From assembly GCA_023053545.1 (NCBI GenBank), contig JAKZAN010000001.1, positions 7,956,565 through 8,020,564 on the forward strand: a DNA stretch of 64,000 nucleotides. Reading direction: 5' to 3'. The notes beneath the pieces are model-generated. The model was not told the origin of the DNA. It saw only the letters and a list, made by a program, of their open reading frames with translations, and did not search any database. Numbering within the stretch: the first letter of the stretch is position 1; each line of letters opens with the position of its first letter. Origin of the DNA: Lepidurus packardi (Eukaryota > Arthropoda > Branchiopoda > Notostraca > Triopsidae). Below are positions 1 to 13,975 of the stretch, in pieces. Position numbers and translations under genes: made by a program.

Positions 1-2239
1 CATTGTGTTGCTAGTGAAGGGCCCTTTTCTTTTGGCTCGCTCAGGTAATCTGTGGTATGGCTATATGACTCTCGTTTCGTCATGGGTTAGACCACGAACG
101 GGAGAAAAAGAAGTAAATGAAAAGAGGAGATCGCAGCATCATGTGCACCTGTATGATACAGTCACAACGAAAACGCGCGGTATAACCGCAGCTTGGGAAT
201 AATCTGACATTGGCCTTCTTCCTCGTTTTGCTTGTAACTACGGCAGGTTGTGTCCTGCACTGGGCAGAGCCCGAGGATGCAAAAGCCGCTATAACATGTT
301 TTGTTGTGACCGCATCCGATGGAAATGTGCTCCCTGCAACACAACATAGACTGGAAACCGTAGCTGACCGGGCCGTATAATAAAGTAGCAGAGCAGGAAG
401 CACTAATTCCATTGCACAGCTAGAGTCTGGCGTACCTTCATTGCCAGGGCGCTGGTTAAAAAAGCTTATGACTTTGTACACCGGAAGGAAATTGAGTTAG
501 GGGGAGGACTAGGACCTGCCCTTGAGCGATTAAAGTTGCGAACGTCTCTCATGTACCATATACTGGTATAGTAAAATGAAGGATGATGGTTTTTGCTAGG
601 CAGCTTAGTGACTGTATACCAAGTCTCGGGGTACTAGGAATGTGTTGCTAAGGAGCAAGGGGGTAAGAAGGGTGCATAAGCTCGTGTAGTTGTACTTAGA
701 TAAGAAGGTGGGTTGTTTGGCTGACACATTTTCAACCTTCGGAATAGGTTAAGTATGCTTTGGCACACTTAAAAAGCTAGCTGTTCATCTTTTCCAAATC
801 TTTGAAATCCTGGAGATGACCGCGATTGATACTTGAAGTATGTATAAGTGTATAAATACGTCCAGGCAAGCCCAAGTTCCAGTAAACTCTTTGTTGGGCA
901 TGTACTGGATTTACGTACACGATGGAAACAAACAAGTAATTTACCTGATCTGAAAAAAGAAAAAAACGGTAATTGAATCAGTCGTAAGGTATCACTAGCA
1001 TGATGAAGCGATTGTGGTCACAATAGTCTGGTGCGCTCCATCACTCGAATATAGCAGTCACTGTCACCCATTCAACAAAAAAGCCTACTTGCGGAACTTG
1101 ATAACACGAATTTTCTCACGCTCAAGATTAGGTTACGCCGCCAAAAATTACGATCCAAGTATTGAATGGAGCACTGGTATGAAGGCAGGTGAAATTCACG
1201 CGCGTTGAACTTGGCGTTCCATGCGGGGTTCAAACTCAACCGTAACTGGTCACACTTTTGATTCCCGAATCCATCCTGGAGATCCTGAGGCGTGTCTGCA
1301 TACCTGCTTGGTGCTGCTCCTGCTTCCCTTCCAGAGACCCAACAATCCCGACCCCTCCATTCCATATGGATGAGGCATTTAGAGGCGCTGGCAAGGTGAG
1401 AGACAAGAGAAGCATACGTGAATTCCCGTTGCCTTTTTTACCTGCCGGAGATGCTTTTTGTCCAAGGCCTACTGGGTCCTTCAGTAAAAGCAGGTGGTTG
1501 GGAATGTTTTTCAGTTTACCCCTTCCCTTCTCCCATTGAAAGCTACAGGTAGACACAATTTCAGAAAGAGTGGCATGAAAACGATCCATTGGTTTAAAGT
1601 TAACCAAGTTCGTTTAGCAAAAGGGTTCTGACGCTAGAGCTTTTTTTTCCTAGCCCGCTTTATTTTGTAGCTTTTATGTCGCTTTTTCACTTTGAGGTAT
1701 ACTTACTTTTTTGTGAGTGCATGTGGCTCAGATTAGGGCTCTAGATTGAGACTGTCTGGACGGAATTTATTGTCTCAGATAATGCAGGGAGCCAGAGTAA
1801 TCTAGCTATCCGACTCCTGCCATGGATTATTACTCGCAAAAAATTGACTTTACCCTAGCTGTGCATTTTTTTGAGCAAGGACTCTCGGTTATATACCAAT
1901 AAAGTGTTTAAAGATACGAGTTTGACAAACCATTATAATCACGTGTATTTTTTTATGTATTTGAATTGCAATGGGTGAGAGATTCATTCGGTGAATGACT
2001 TGAGAAAAATATGTTACAGTGCGGAATCGGTGTCTAGAATCGTCAGCTTGGCTGATGAATTATGCGAATCAGGTTCAGCACTATATGCTACCATTTCCAC
2101 TTCCGTTTCAGTCCCCATAATCGGGGTAGTGGCGTTGCCACATTAGATGTTCGCTGTCTCTTTCAATGTGCGCCCGAGCGAAGTGGGTGAGCTTAATACT
2201 GTAGTTTCTTCCTCGGTTGGTACTTTCTGGTACAAGCTC
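1..2239. other. no gene recognised
   Basis: No open frame here looks like a known protein and no RNA gene was seen. Frames are short and on both strands, with ordinary composition. It lies downstream of the 3' end of the minus-strand GPCR gene and may hold its 3' untranslated region, but no convincing minus-strand AATAAA signal was seen close to that stop codon. Confidence 0.5.
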
Positions 2240-5200
2240 TCATCCGGAATCTGGAGAAAAATTCAAGATTGACGTTAATAAATCTGAATTTATTTCCTGT
2301 AAATCAGTTACCATATCGAGTTTGCCCTCGCGTAAGGTACTACGTCGGGAAGCCCCTCCAGGCGAAGTTTTTTCATTAAAAAGAGTGACAGGGGGGGTTA
2401 GCTTCTTGGTTTCTGGGTGGGTAAGCGTCAACAGCTGATGTTTGCTCGTACCCGGAGAAGGTGTCAACGAGCTTCGCATGGTATCGCGGCGTTCAATCAC
2501 TGAGGATGTAGGTACAGACTGGAATGAGGTCCTCCATCGACTTGTGTTGGACCTGGCCATAAAAACTGTCGTAAGATCCGAAGGCTTTAAATGAGAAAAA
2601 GAGGGTAATTTTCTCACCGGGACACATTTGTCATGCTGTGCGTAGAACAGAGTGTATCCACTGCATACTTTTGTCTCCAGTGCTTCCAACGTTTACTGAA
2701 TTCTCCGCGGACTTCCCCATTGAGCAGGCAATATAAAACAGCCACGAAAAACCCCTAACGTAAAAAAATGGAAGCTGCAGCATTCTTTAAAGAATTCTTA
2801 CCTGGAAGCAAGCAAACAGCTGGTCGCAGAATAGCCACACAACTTCGATGGTTTCATTGACGCCAATGGCACTGGACATGCCACCGAAGACTGTGTAATG
2901 TACTCCAAAGAGTGGTACGAGAACTAAGGTCGACTTTGCCCACTTTCTTTTAACGAAAAAACGAAAGAAAAGTAGCCACACAGTTGTAGAACCCAAGTTT
3001 TTAATGCGTAAATCCCGTTAGCAAATAGTTGAGTTAACCAAAAGCCTACCTGTACCTGTACTTCCGCGTTTCAGCTGAAACTGCAGATCGCAGTTTGAGC
3101 AGCAAGACCCAGGTCACATGTACAAAGAATACGAAATTCACCTGAACATATTCTTCGAATTATTATTTGAGTCGGAGGCGACGAATGAAAAGAAAACTTA
3201 CCACAATGGAAACAGTGATGGGCCCTCTGATGAGCCAAAAGACGTAAGTATTATCGTTGATAGTCCAACATAACTTGTTTTCAAAGAAGATGCGCATAAC
3301 CACCCATGGAATGACAAATGCTGTTGGTAATCCTTTAAGTGATTGGAAAAACAAAAGCACTTTCAAATGAGTAACGGTAGAATATTTCTTCCCTTTTCTT
3401 TACATACCCCATCCCAGCAAAATATACAAGGTGATGGCGCTGCTGTCGGTGAAAAGAGCCATGAAGATGAGATTGTGAAGGTACAAGCCTTCCATAAATA
3501 TCCAGGAGTAATTGGCCATGATAAAGTATTGCCAAAAGCTAGTGACTAGCTTGCATTCCCATGGCTACATTGTGTAATGAGTGTTTAGGGTCGGTTAAAA
3601 TTAAGAGTTTACTGATTGATCGTCGGGGTTCGAGGCATTGTGACTAGAAGTATAAAGGCTGGAGGAAAATTCCAGGCCGTCGATCAGAAGATTATCTTTC
3701 AGCAGAGCCATAAAGGCACGCATGATAAACGAGAAGAAGAGGTGCATGTGTAACGTATTGCGAGGACATCGCAGTTTTCTAATACAAAAAAGTAAGACAA
3801 AAAAGTAGGCGTGAATAGGGAATTGGGTCGTTAAGTCCGGATCAAAACAAAATGTCAAGTTTTTTATCCTCCCTTTAGCGATCACTTTGAATGGGATGGG
3901 AAGTGCATACAAACGATTTTTGTTTCACTAAAGCAAGTTAGGCAAACCGCGCCTGTTTACGTCATTAGCTTCGTTGACTTCATCACTTTTACGCTCGCAT
4001 GCTTTGGAGCATCGAAAGCACACGCAAGGAGATGGAGGCTTACAAAAATGGGTCTATTTCTTCCGAGCGTGACTCGGTCGTGTAAAATGATTTGAAGCAC
4101 CAAAATGTTCGGTGAGATAAAACTGGGAAGCTTGTGGTGTGTTAACAATTATTTTTTGTGTCATAGAGAGCTTATTATGTTACCAACTTACTTGAATAGC
4201 GCCAAGATGAGAAAGGCGACGATTAGCGTGGCTAACGATACACCGTAACCAATCTGTGAAATCTTCTTTATAATTGGCAGCCAAACCTGGAGAAAACACG
4301 CATAAATAAGGTTGTTGTACAATTTTCTTGGAAGTTTGAAACTGAGGATCTTACTTCAGTAAGAGTGGCGTTTTGCATGGACCCAAAGTGCACAATGGCG
4401 GTGACGTACTCGGTAGTCATGCATGAAGTATAATTACTCCATGTCCGATTGTACACAGGGTTAAAATACCACGTCCCGTTTTCGGTACAGTAACGGCTAG
4501 CTATTCCCTAAGGAAGGGAAGTAATCGTCGCCATAGTTTCAATTGTAATGCGCAAGAAAGGTGACGCGGTACAGAGAGAAAGCTACTTTCTATTAATTTA
4601 TTTGCTTAGTATTGGCCGATCAATAGCTGTAAAGGCTAGCATGGCGAAAACCTGGTATACGTAGTACCTTTGGGGCTCAGGTTTTTACGCGGCATTTTAA
4701 AGCAAGACTTCAGGGAAGCTTAACAAATAAGTAAAAAGCCTTCTGAGATAGAGAGCGAAACTCCTGTCAGAAGCAGTCTATATCATCAAGGGTGATTTTA
4801 CTGGATCGCATTCACGAAAGCAAGCCTTATTCCCATCTTCTGGCTCTAGATTAGTGCCTGTATGTATCCCACCTACTTTGGGCTGTCAATGAAACCCTTT
4901 ATTCAGTACTTAATTAAATGTATGAGAGATACGAGGGAAGGACCATCCAATCAAACAAGCCGTGCTGAATGTTGACGTCTGTCCTTCTGCCTGTTAGCAC
5001 TAATGCTCTTCTCAGTTCTATAATAAAAGACAACGTCGCTTCGATTTTGCCCTTCGTGTTTTACATCCGCGTGTTAGCTTATTAGGCCCTATGATTTCAG
5101 TAATTTCCTTAACTACTCTGGTTTTGCATTTTCTTGATACCACTTGGCTGATTTTTGGCTTGCTGCTGTGGTTTTAGTTTCTTAAGCTGACACCAATTAC

Positions 5201-5699
5201 TTTATTTCCGGTTAGCCAATGCTGGAAAAGCCATCAAATAAGATTGCCAAGATGCCAGTATCTTCGGACCAAGAATGGAACAAAAAACCTATGTTTTTTT
5301 TTTTTTTTTTTTTTTTTTTTAGGGCGCGGAGAGGATTACACAGCTCCTTTTCATCTGTTTTTTTTTTTGCAGTTGCATTGCCGGTGTCCTGGCTTACATG
5401 CTAGCAACATTGGACTAATTTTGTTGACTTGTTTGTTGTTTTCTATGTTGATCTTTCCCTTGTTTGTTTAGAAAAGGCGTATCTGCCATTTACCATCTGT
5501 AGGATGCAGATGCCTCGTCGTCGTGCACTAGCCGAATAAAAGTGAACCTGCAGACTGTTTTGTTTCCGAACGTGCATTCCAACGCTTACCGAGGTGTTAA
5601 AGCCGATAACGTAGTCCGGACAGGGAAGAATGGCGAAAGTTGAGACAGGAGTTGGTGGCCAACAAAGAATGTCATCCCATACCCACGGACAAAATCCTC
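2240..5699 (-). CDS. class B GPCR, parathyroid hormone receptor-like (5' partial)
   Basis: Seven-helix plasma-membrane receptor for a peptide hormone, coupling to G proteins. Ten exons in matching phase: 5590-5699, 4355-4507, 4192-4286, 3613-3778, 3408-3564, 3202-3332, 3050-3141, 2802-2946, 2618-2754, 2240-2552 (about 499 codons; the last junction is the least certain). The first two hold the hormone-binding ectodomain, with DDILCWP, LPCPDY and NRTWSNYTSC. Then come helix 1 (GYGVSLATLIVAFLIL), helix 2 (RNTLHMHLFFSFIMRA), helix 3 with ECK and EGLYLHNLIFMA, helix 4 GWGLP, the extracellular loop cysteine in LCWTINDN, helix 5, helix 6 KSTLVLVPLFGVHY, helix 7 and GFFVAVLYCLLNGEV, then a Ser/Thr-rich tail. 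LHNLIFMA and STLVLVPLFGVHY favour the PTH receptor over calcitonin or DH44 receptors. The signal-peptide exon was not found; it should lie above 5700. The ligand is unknown. Confidence 0.85.
5294..5320. repeat. poly-T tract
   Basis: A run of 27 T, within the intron between the two ectodomain exons of the GPCR gene (a poly-A on the gene's own strand). It may be the tail of an inserted retroposon, but no element body was recognised. Confidence 0.8.
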
Positions 5700-8600
5700 C
5701 TGTGTCACAAAGTAAACAAGGTAAAGCTGTATCTTAATTATCTGTTATATTGTAAAGCGGGGATAGATTGTCTCTGTGGTAAAGGAGCCAAGGGAATTGT
5801 TTTTAGAAACAAAGGAAATTGTTGTATTTCATGGCTCAAGTGGTCGGGGGAGCTGCTCTTCGATTTGTATGGTCGTTTTCCAATCCCGCTTGTCCCAAAA
5901 AAGCTAGACATTGGAGAGAAAACTGACAATCAGTTCAGTTTGGTGTTGTAGAAAGTGATCAAGTCAGCCAAGAGATTTTTTAAAGATTTTCCCTCCCATT
6001 TTTTTTATAAAGTCGGAACTTTGCGATAACAGGCAACTTGCCAACGCCATAGATAGTAATTTCTTGACTCTGATTCGCTTGTGTAACTATACTAGATTTT
6101 TTTTTGTTCTTCGACACGGAACAATAACATTGGAAGGAAGTTTTGGTTTGATGGGCAAGTTGGCTACCAGCGAAGTTTACTGAGCCGTCGGCCGTGTTAA
6201 TGGCTGTGTTAATTCTCTGGCAGTATTCTAAACAGTTGTTAGCATGAAAAGACTAATTGATGGGTTCGAGTGAGGGAATCCTCTAATGTGAAGGAGTCGA
6301 CACTATCATATCAAGTTTGCTAACCTGAGCTTCAACATGTATAATATCCCTGTGAACTACTAACCCGTATGTACAGTACCAATGAATATCTTCGACTTCT
6401 GCTGTAAAGAGCAGCTTTCACTGGCTGCAGTATTAAATCGTTAGGATACATTTAAACGCTTTTTAATGGAATCGCGCATCTATAATTTTTAAGTACTTCA
6501 ACAGCGACTGCTGTCTTCTTTCGTCTAGTTATATATTTTGGATCCCCAGAAATTGCCATGTTTCTTTCTTTCAAGACGACGACTTTTTTTTTTTAGTGAG
6601 AGGTGGCCCTACTTTTTGCAGATTGAGTAATGTGCACACACCACGGTTCATGTAAGAAGTCTTGAGTACTAAGTTATTTACAGTTGTGGTTCGATATATG
6701 CGGTTTATTCACTAGTTTAACTCTTGGAGACTTGCTAACTTCGTCTATGAACCATTGGTGTAGACAGAAAGGCAACATATAACTTGTGCATCGCTGCGCA
6801 AGTTGGAAGGTCGTTTAGTGAGGAAACCTGTTGAATTTTTAAGGGTTTTGAACTTTGATTCTGTGTTTGAAACGTGCTAGAGATAAAAGGACACTTTTGA
6901 CCTAAGCCTAGATTGTTTTGTCAAGGATTATGGGTTATATCACTAGATATCTACAGTGGCAGTATAGAAGCGCTGCCCCGTTTCTTATGTGCATGGATGC
7001 CCCCGTTGATCACAGCAGCTTGAAAGAAAAAAGAGTGGAAGAAGTAAAAAAGGCGCAGAAAAGCTTTATAGTACCTTTACATCTGTATATGTTTAGAAGG
7101 GTATCCGATTTAAAGGAGGAACTTACATTCTTCTTGTTTGTCTGTTGTGTTCCTTACTTATATCTTTAAGTTATATCCAAGGCCCTGAGCTTAAAACGCT
7201 TTTAGAAGAAATGTACAATATGAGAATTGGCAACAAATGAAAACAGGATTTATCTCTATGGAGATGTGCTCTATTCGTAGTTTTATGTGAGGATTAGCCG
7301 GTGTGAAAAAACTAAAGAACGATAGGGAAAAAACCGTGCCTTTTATTATTTTCCATTTGAAAGATGTGTCTGAATAAATACTTTCATGTAGTTTGCCGTC
7401 CCTAAGGAAGCTGAGCCTGTTCAATGAAATTTAATGCTAGTCCTCTGACGCGAGGCACATGCCAAATAAGCAGAGCATAGTTCGTACGAGATGGAGAGAA
7501 ATGGGCACAAGAGAAACGCGGAGCAAAGCAGACGAAGGCTAGTAGGATTTAGCTTGAATCTACGTGAGAAAAAAACGACGGCTCTTAAGAGCTTATACGC
7601 TTTCTTTAATTCATTAGATCCAGCTACTTTATACCGAGCTTTGAGCTAAAGAGAAATCCAGAGATTGCAACCTTTCGAAGTATCGTATATTAAAAAAAGA
7701 TCATAAGAAGTAAGCTCGCTTTTAATAATCGATAACAGAGAGTACCCGAGTCCGGTACCCAAAAAGCAGGAACTGCGTATTTGATGAGCCTCTAAGTATA
7801 CTAAAAATACGGTATGGTCAAGTGGAGTTTGTTGCCCACAATCACAGCGTAATTACTGTTCATAGGGCCCGTTTATGGCCCTTATATCCTCAGTTTTGTT
7901 CGAGGGGGATCCACGCACTTACTAATTTGTGGCGTATTTTTTCCGTCGTCAGAGCAGTTGACGCGGTACGAACGTGTATATTGCGCCACGAATTGTACTA
8001 CGTCGAAACATGCTTGTGGACCGAACGTGCTCTGATGTCGAGTAAAGAAGCTTTGCTTTGTATGTTGAAGGCGGAGGAAAGCCGATTGAGATTGCCAGAG
8101 AATGAAAAAGATTTCACCTGGGAATGAGGTTATAATTACTTACCAGAACTACTTAAAAACGTCTCATTTGCTAGTTCGCTCGATGACAGACTTTCGTGAA
8201 GGCATTCCTCTTTCTTGCGGAAGAAAACCATGTTTTGATCCAGAATTTGTTCGTGCAGCACTTCCAAGGTATATTCAGTCTAAGAGGAGAAGAAATAAAA
8301 CAAAAATTTTTATTTAATAGAAACTAAAGCTACTGCATTTTTTCTGATTGTCGAGATATAGTCAAGTAAAGGACTTGCACCCCCTGTTGTATACCACACA
8401 TAGCTACGACGTCAGGCGATTTGATTGACCAGCCCGTTTTCTATAGCAGAAGTGAGCGCTTTCTGGCTTTTGTTATATAAGATGGAACGTTTTCATCAAG
8501 GTGCTGCGTTACCTAGCGAGATCACATTGGGCTTACTAGCTATTATCCTGAAACTTGTATTAGACGGTTATGGAAAGCATGTATAGCTCCACTCGTACTC

Positions 8601-11600
8601 TTGGAGGATTTTCTTGCATATACTTTTTGCATTTTTTTGTTATTGCATACCAGTTTAGGCCGAAGCCTGTTCCTGTCCTCTTGCATTTTCAATTAGCAGA
8701 GATACCATGTTTATTATGGTTTTTAATTTAAAACAAAAATTAGATGGTATCTGATTATATACAGCAACAACCTGGGAAGCAATTCATGAGTGTCGAAGAA
8801 AACTTACAATTTTGACGTGCGACTGTTTCGTGTCTGGTGACAGCACAGATCTGGGGGATCAATTCTGTGTAGTGTATTGAAGCACCTCAGACGGGACACC
8901 CGTTCAGACTGACTGCGACTGAGAAGCGAGATTCGTTGGGAAAATCCTTGTATCCTCTTCTTCTTGAAGAGGACTATGCGCAACAGGATTCCTATGTGTG
9001 GTGGGGAATTATGTGGGTAATTGGGGAAAAAATGATAAAATGTTATGGTTCGCGGTCTCTTGGTTGCTGGGAGGCCAAGCCTGTGTGTTCCATGTTTTAT
9101 TTAGTTTGATGGCGAAGCAGAAGTAACTTTCTGGCTTCGTCTTTGTCAAACGAAGAAAGAGAGAATAACATAGTTGCTTGCTTTTAAAATATTCACTTGT
9201 GCGGGTTATTTCAATATTAACTTTTCCTAAAAACGCACTTTTGACTTTTCCTTTTAGACGCAATACCGCAATGACGTTTGTCTATCATAAGACTTGCATC
9301 GAGTCGCGTATGGTTTGTTTAGTTGAAAAGACTTTACTAAGAAAGTCACAGTATTTTGTTTAGGGCAACGATACCACCGGATGTTTTCAAGAGCTGGAGA
9401 ATTGTTCTACAGCTTTGGCTAGAAATTGCCAGTACGCTGTAATTAGATATCGGGAGGATGAAAAAGAGGGTTATTGACAAGATGTCCTTGGCTGCCATGG
9501 GGTAGCTTTATTGTACCACCCAACTTGATGAAAGACAAAGTGAGCATCCATTAGTGGCTATGAGCATTTATGTGTCTAGCACTCCAAGTACCAAATGAGA
9601 CATGTGTCATTCTCGAGTTCGAAACGTTTACCCAAGTCCTCTAGCCATACCTGAAAACGCATTTAGCATTGTTTTTACAAGTAAAGGTTTCCATTTCGGG
9701 AGACAAAACTAAGGGAGGCTTTTTATGTCAAGAATTTAGTGCTTTGCGAGAGCTTGAATGGCCAACATTTAAAGCTAAAGTGTTAGAGAAAAACCTTTTG
9801 TCAGAGAAAATGGACGAGAACGACTTTTCATTTAAGAGAGGTTTATATGTTATGTACCACGTGGTTCTCGTGGACGTTAATCGGATTTCTGGCAATCCTC
9901 CGTGATAAAAAGAAAACTAGTTCTCTGGTTCCCGTGGGCTTATCTGCTAGAACAAGAGGGGGACTGCTTACGCCAGAAGATGTATCTAACTTTAGCACCC
10001 CAACACGTTGCAAAGGAGGATTCCCCAACTCTCCTTATCCCTTTTCGGCACTTTTTTTTGGGTGGGTTAATGAGCGTTGGGACTTAAGGCATCTGAAACT
10101 ATACAATGCAGGCCGGTTTTGCTCGAATGTATTTCCTTTAATAGACCAAGTATTTTCTCTATTGTGTGTACTACAATTAGATTCCTTTAAGGGTTTCTCT
10201 CTCTGTGGATTGACGATTATGTGAGATGGAACCAAGTTGAACAAGACACCCTAGTTGCCATGATGTGGACGCCAAAAAGGTAGCTGCCTTATTGGCGATC
10301 GAGATTTTGTGGAGGATAGAGATTGAACCGTGAAGTGCAGAAGAAAAGATATTGTGGACCATGTTTTCGACGCGCAGAAATAACGGGAAAGGAAGACTCC
10401 GACACACTTACCCTTATATTACTTGCTTGATTCGAACTGAGACAGAAACCAGGAACGGAATACAGGGGAGCAAACCGCAATAATAAGAGCGGCTTCGCGC
10501 CTGGCCATGAAAGGAAAGAAAAGAAGACGAAAAAAAATGTAATTGAAGCTACCAGAGGTCCAGAGCTAAGCAGAACCTCTCTCTATTTTAAAGGAAATAT
10601 TACTGCAGACAGTGCCTCGAAATAGGTTTTGACAATTTAATTGACTTTTTTTGCTCTCTTTTTTCTCTTCAGAAACCCGTATCCTTCGTTAAATGAAGTC
10701 TTGGGTGAAAAGGAGGTGCCACGAAGAAAGTTACAAGTTTGGAAGACCATCAGTTCAGCAGATTTAGCCAATATTTTGGGCCTATTCCATGTCGCTTGAA
10801 GAACGACCATAAAGTAGCGCCGTCTTCTACCCTTTAGTCACCCCATGGAATCATCCACCCGGACTTTTTGACTCGGATCGACGCTCATAAAATGGTGACT
10901 GGAAACTCCCATAAAGATTTGCATCAAGGATGTAGCCATCTTTCTTCTGTAGCTTTTTAAGCTTATACGTAGTTCTCTTTTTTTCTCTCTCAACTTTTCT
11001 CCCTTCTTAGGATGGTGACGAATGAGTTTAGTTTGCTTACCTGTTCAAATTCCATGGCGTTGAGTTGATTCACTGCTTGGCGGAGACGTCGTTACCCTTG
11101 ATGAATCTTTGATCTGCTGCCCTTCAGCCGGCTTACAATGACGCAGGAATTATGAAAATTTTTGTTTCCACAATGTGTTGCTCAAGATAAGTCTAAAGCC
11201 CTCCACGCCTTTTAAAAAAAGTTTTAAACTGTCCAGGATTTTTAAAACACAGCAGCCAAGGTCTTATTCAAGTCAGCCTGCACATGGCCATTATTCATGT
11301 TCAATTCGGCTGTCACCTCTCAAATTACCTAAACGATTGAAAAGGAAAAGGCAGGATGGAAAGGCGTTACGCGCGTCTCATTTCCGATATTTTTCAACGC
11401 CAAGGGTGTCCAGGTTCCCGAAAGCAATAGCTACACTCCGGGAAGCTAGACCAGCGTCTCTTTGACGTCGCAATGTATAGTTTAGCGTAAGCTAACCAAA
11501 GAAACCTTTCGTTTTATCATGTTTATTGCTTGCAAAAAATAGAAGAAGAAAAAACGAGCGAGAAAGACGTCAGAATAATATCTGAACAAATTCATTAATG

Positions 11601-13442
11601 ATCATGTTGCTTAGCTTTTGGCCTCCGGGGCTTGCTGACTGCGACTGCGAGCAAAAGTGTAGCAATTGGAAAAAAGTAGTAAGGCAGATATGATATAAAA
11701 CGCGTAAAGCTGATACCGTTCTAGCCCAAGGCTATAGTGTTACGTAAAAATTGAAACCTGGGTGCTATTACAGCTGTAGTTGTAGGAAAGAAAAGAACAA
11801 AAAGTGTATCATTTTCGGGCACAGAAAGTTAGGCTACAATTGGACATCGTAGTGCGAAAGTGACGGAAGGATATTTAATTTTGCAAACAAGAACGAGCAA
11901 CAAACAACCTTCCATGCTTTTAATAATAAACAACCCACGCTGCTTCACCTCTACACTGTCTAGCTTCGGAAAAGGAAAGAAAAAAGCAGGAGCAGTAGTA
12001 TATTTTTAACTAAAGAGTCTCGTCTCCCGAGTCCATCAGCAGGGATTTTATGAGTCAGTTAATGATGGCTGCGGCGGGAGATTCGACAGTATACGCTGAG
12101 CCTTTTAAACCCACGTGAGTCTAACACGTGAATTTAATTCTACCGATGTAGACTCCATTTGTTTGCGGACTGTCATTTTCTCCTTTTTTCATAAATTTTA
12201 AAATAACTTTATCCAAAGAAGCGAAGAAAGGCTTAGCGTTTCTGTTGGAAATGTGGTCAAGAAGCTACACATACGTTACTTTTTTTGGCGTGAAGAAATT
12301 CTATTACATGAAAAAATAAGCACCAGTAGTAAGGACGGCAAATGCCACTAAGAATTTGGCTGCAGCGTTGCTGGAGACACTTGAAATTTGGACTAGAGAT
12401 CACGTTCCAAGGGAGTTGAACATGATACGTGAATACTTTTTACTCCCGGTTGTGGATGGAACGTGCTGAAAGCAGCTTTGGTTACTGTGGTCTTCGTCCT
12501 ACTGCTGCAGCTATCTACTGACACACGTTTGGAACAAGACCGTGTGCCCCGTCCAAACGTGGCTGACAGTAATGGGTGGACCTAGCTAGTAGCCCGAGAT
12601 GCGTGAACGCCCCATATAGATGGAATTTTACGAGTCATTGGTAATGGGAATGGCGACTGGGCAGCTTTAGCAGTGTATAGCGCATCGTAAAGTTTCGTAA
12701 TTACGAGATTTACTTTACGAGGGGGGGCTGGCATTGTTCAGTAACACAGGAAATGCAAGTTTTGTTTTAAAGTTGTATCCATTATAAGGGAGTTTACGAC
12801 AGAGGAGTTGTTAGATATGCAAATTCTCTAACGATTTGGGCACCACGTCAACAAGGTGCGAACAAGGTAACTAGTCTGTCAGCTTCTGCTGACATCACAC
12901 AGGAGTTACGTGTCGAAAATGTAGTTGCATTTTTTTATTCCTTTCTAACTTTGAGTTTTTTTATGCGTACGGTAATTGGGGGTGGGTCTATGTATACTAG
13001 GCTGCAAGGCAGCCGTGTTTGGTAGCGTTCTATTCAAAGTCATTGAAAGGGTTTGCGTGTAAATCTACCAGTCAAAATACGGTTCCGGTCGATATCCAAG
13101 AATACAAAAAGAGTTTCGATTTTTCTCCCTTTAATACGTTGGGCAGTAAAAGCGCAAACTAGTGTAATAATCTGCATGAGTTAAAGTAAAAAAAGTACTC
13201 AATGAACACAGAGCGTACCCGACGGTCAGCAAGCACTTTCATGTATTTCGGTCTTGATGGATAGTGGTGAGGGGAAAGCAAAGTTTAGACCTCTTCTTAA
13301 ATGATTTTGGATTTTTTTTTAAGTTTCATCTCCTTATTAGGGTTTAGAAATAGCTTATCGTTGCTGCACTTGAAGAGTGTTCAATTTTAGAGGGAAACCT
13401 GATTTTGGATTTCTACTTTCCCCAATTTTCAGCTAAATAACA
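5700..13442. other. 7.7 kb without a recognised gene
   Basis: No conserved protein domain, tRNA or mobile element was recognised. Several unassigned frames exist (for example plus 7822-8127, plus 9669-9905 and plus 9847-10224) but none has a family signature, a repeated motif or a convincing exon structure. The missing 5' exon(s) of the minus-strand GPCR gene, including its signal peptide, are expected somewhere in this interval. Confidence 0.45.
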
Positions 13443-13878
13443 CAACACGTTCTCCGGATTTAGTTACCAACGTACGTAATGTATCCCGGAGTTAAACATT
13501 TACACTAGTGTGTCACTGCCTAACAATGAATTTTTATTTTTTTCAGCTGGTGGAGTGAAAGTGCAAGTTTTAACGTTTCTCATCAACATTCGTTGATGAG
13601 AATCGTTAACCTAACCTAACCTAACCTAATCTAACCTAAGCAAACCTATAACCTAACCTCTAACCTAAGCTAACCTAACCTAAGCTAACCTAACCTATCC
13701 TATCCAAACCTAACCTAACCTATCCTAACCTAACCTAAACTAATTCATTTCCAATCCAACAACAATTTTCAACTCGAGTTACACCCATTTGTCATTCTTT
13801 TTCCGGAGAACGTTTTGCAACAATAATACACACTAGTGTCAATTTTATCTCCGAGTTCCGAAACTGGAGAACCTGTTG
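13443..13878. repeat. inverted-end element with CCTAA array, copy 1
   Basis: Begins with CAACACGTTCTCCGG and ends with GGAGAACCTGTTG, so the ends are imperfect inverted repeats; the ACACTAGTGTGT motif inside each end is inverted too. The centre (about 13605-13745) is an imperfect CCTAA array, the arthropod telomere unit on the other strand, preceded by a perfect hairpin CTCATCAAC/GTTGATGAG at 13580-13601. No coding capacity. A second copy of the same design is at 14903-15460. This looks like a nonautonomous DNA element that has captured or grown a telomere-like array. Confidence 0.75.
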
Positions 13879-13975
13879 AAATAACAAGGTTCAAACATGC
13901 TCGACATCTATCGCCAAAAAGAACAATTTAATGCACAATTTATCAGATAATTTCTTTGCCATATCCCGCCTACGA

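Noticed and set aside
203..349. Cys-rich frame (LCPALGRARGC, NMFCCDRIRWKCAPC) resembling a knotted peptide
   Set aside because: There is no start codon or signal peptide in frame, an in-frame stop lies immediately upstream, and the opposite strand is equally Cys-rich by chance.
7822..8317. Two overlapping frames of 101 and 71 codons
   Set aside because: No family recognised, no signal or splice structure, and frame lengths are within chance expectation for this base composition.
9847..10224. 125-codon frame
   Set aside because: Overlapping open frames exist on both strands, with no domain, no repeats and no convincing splice sites.
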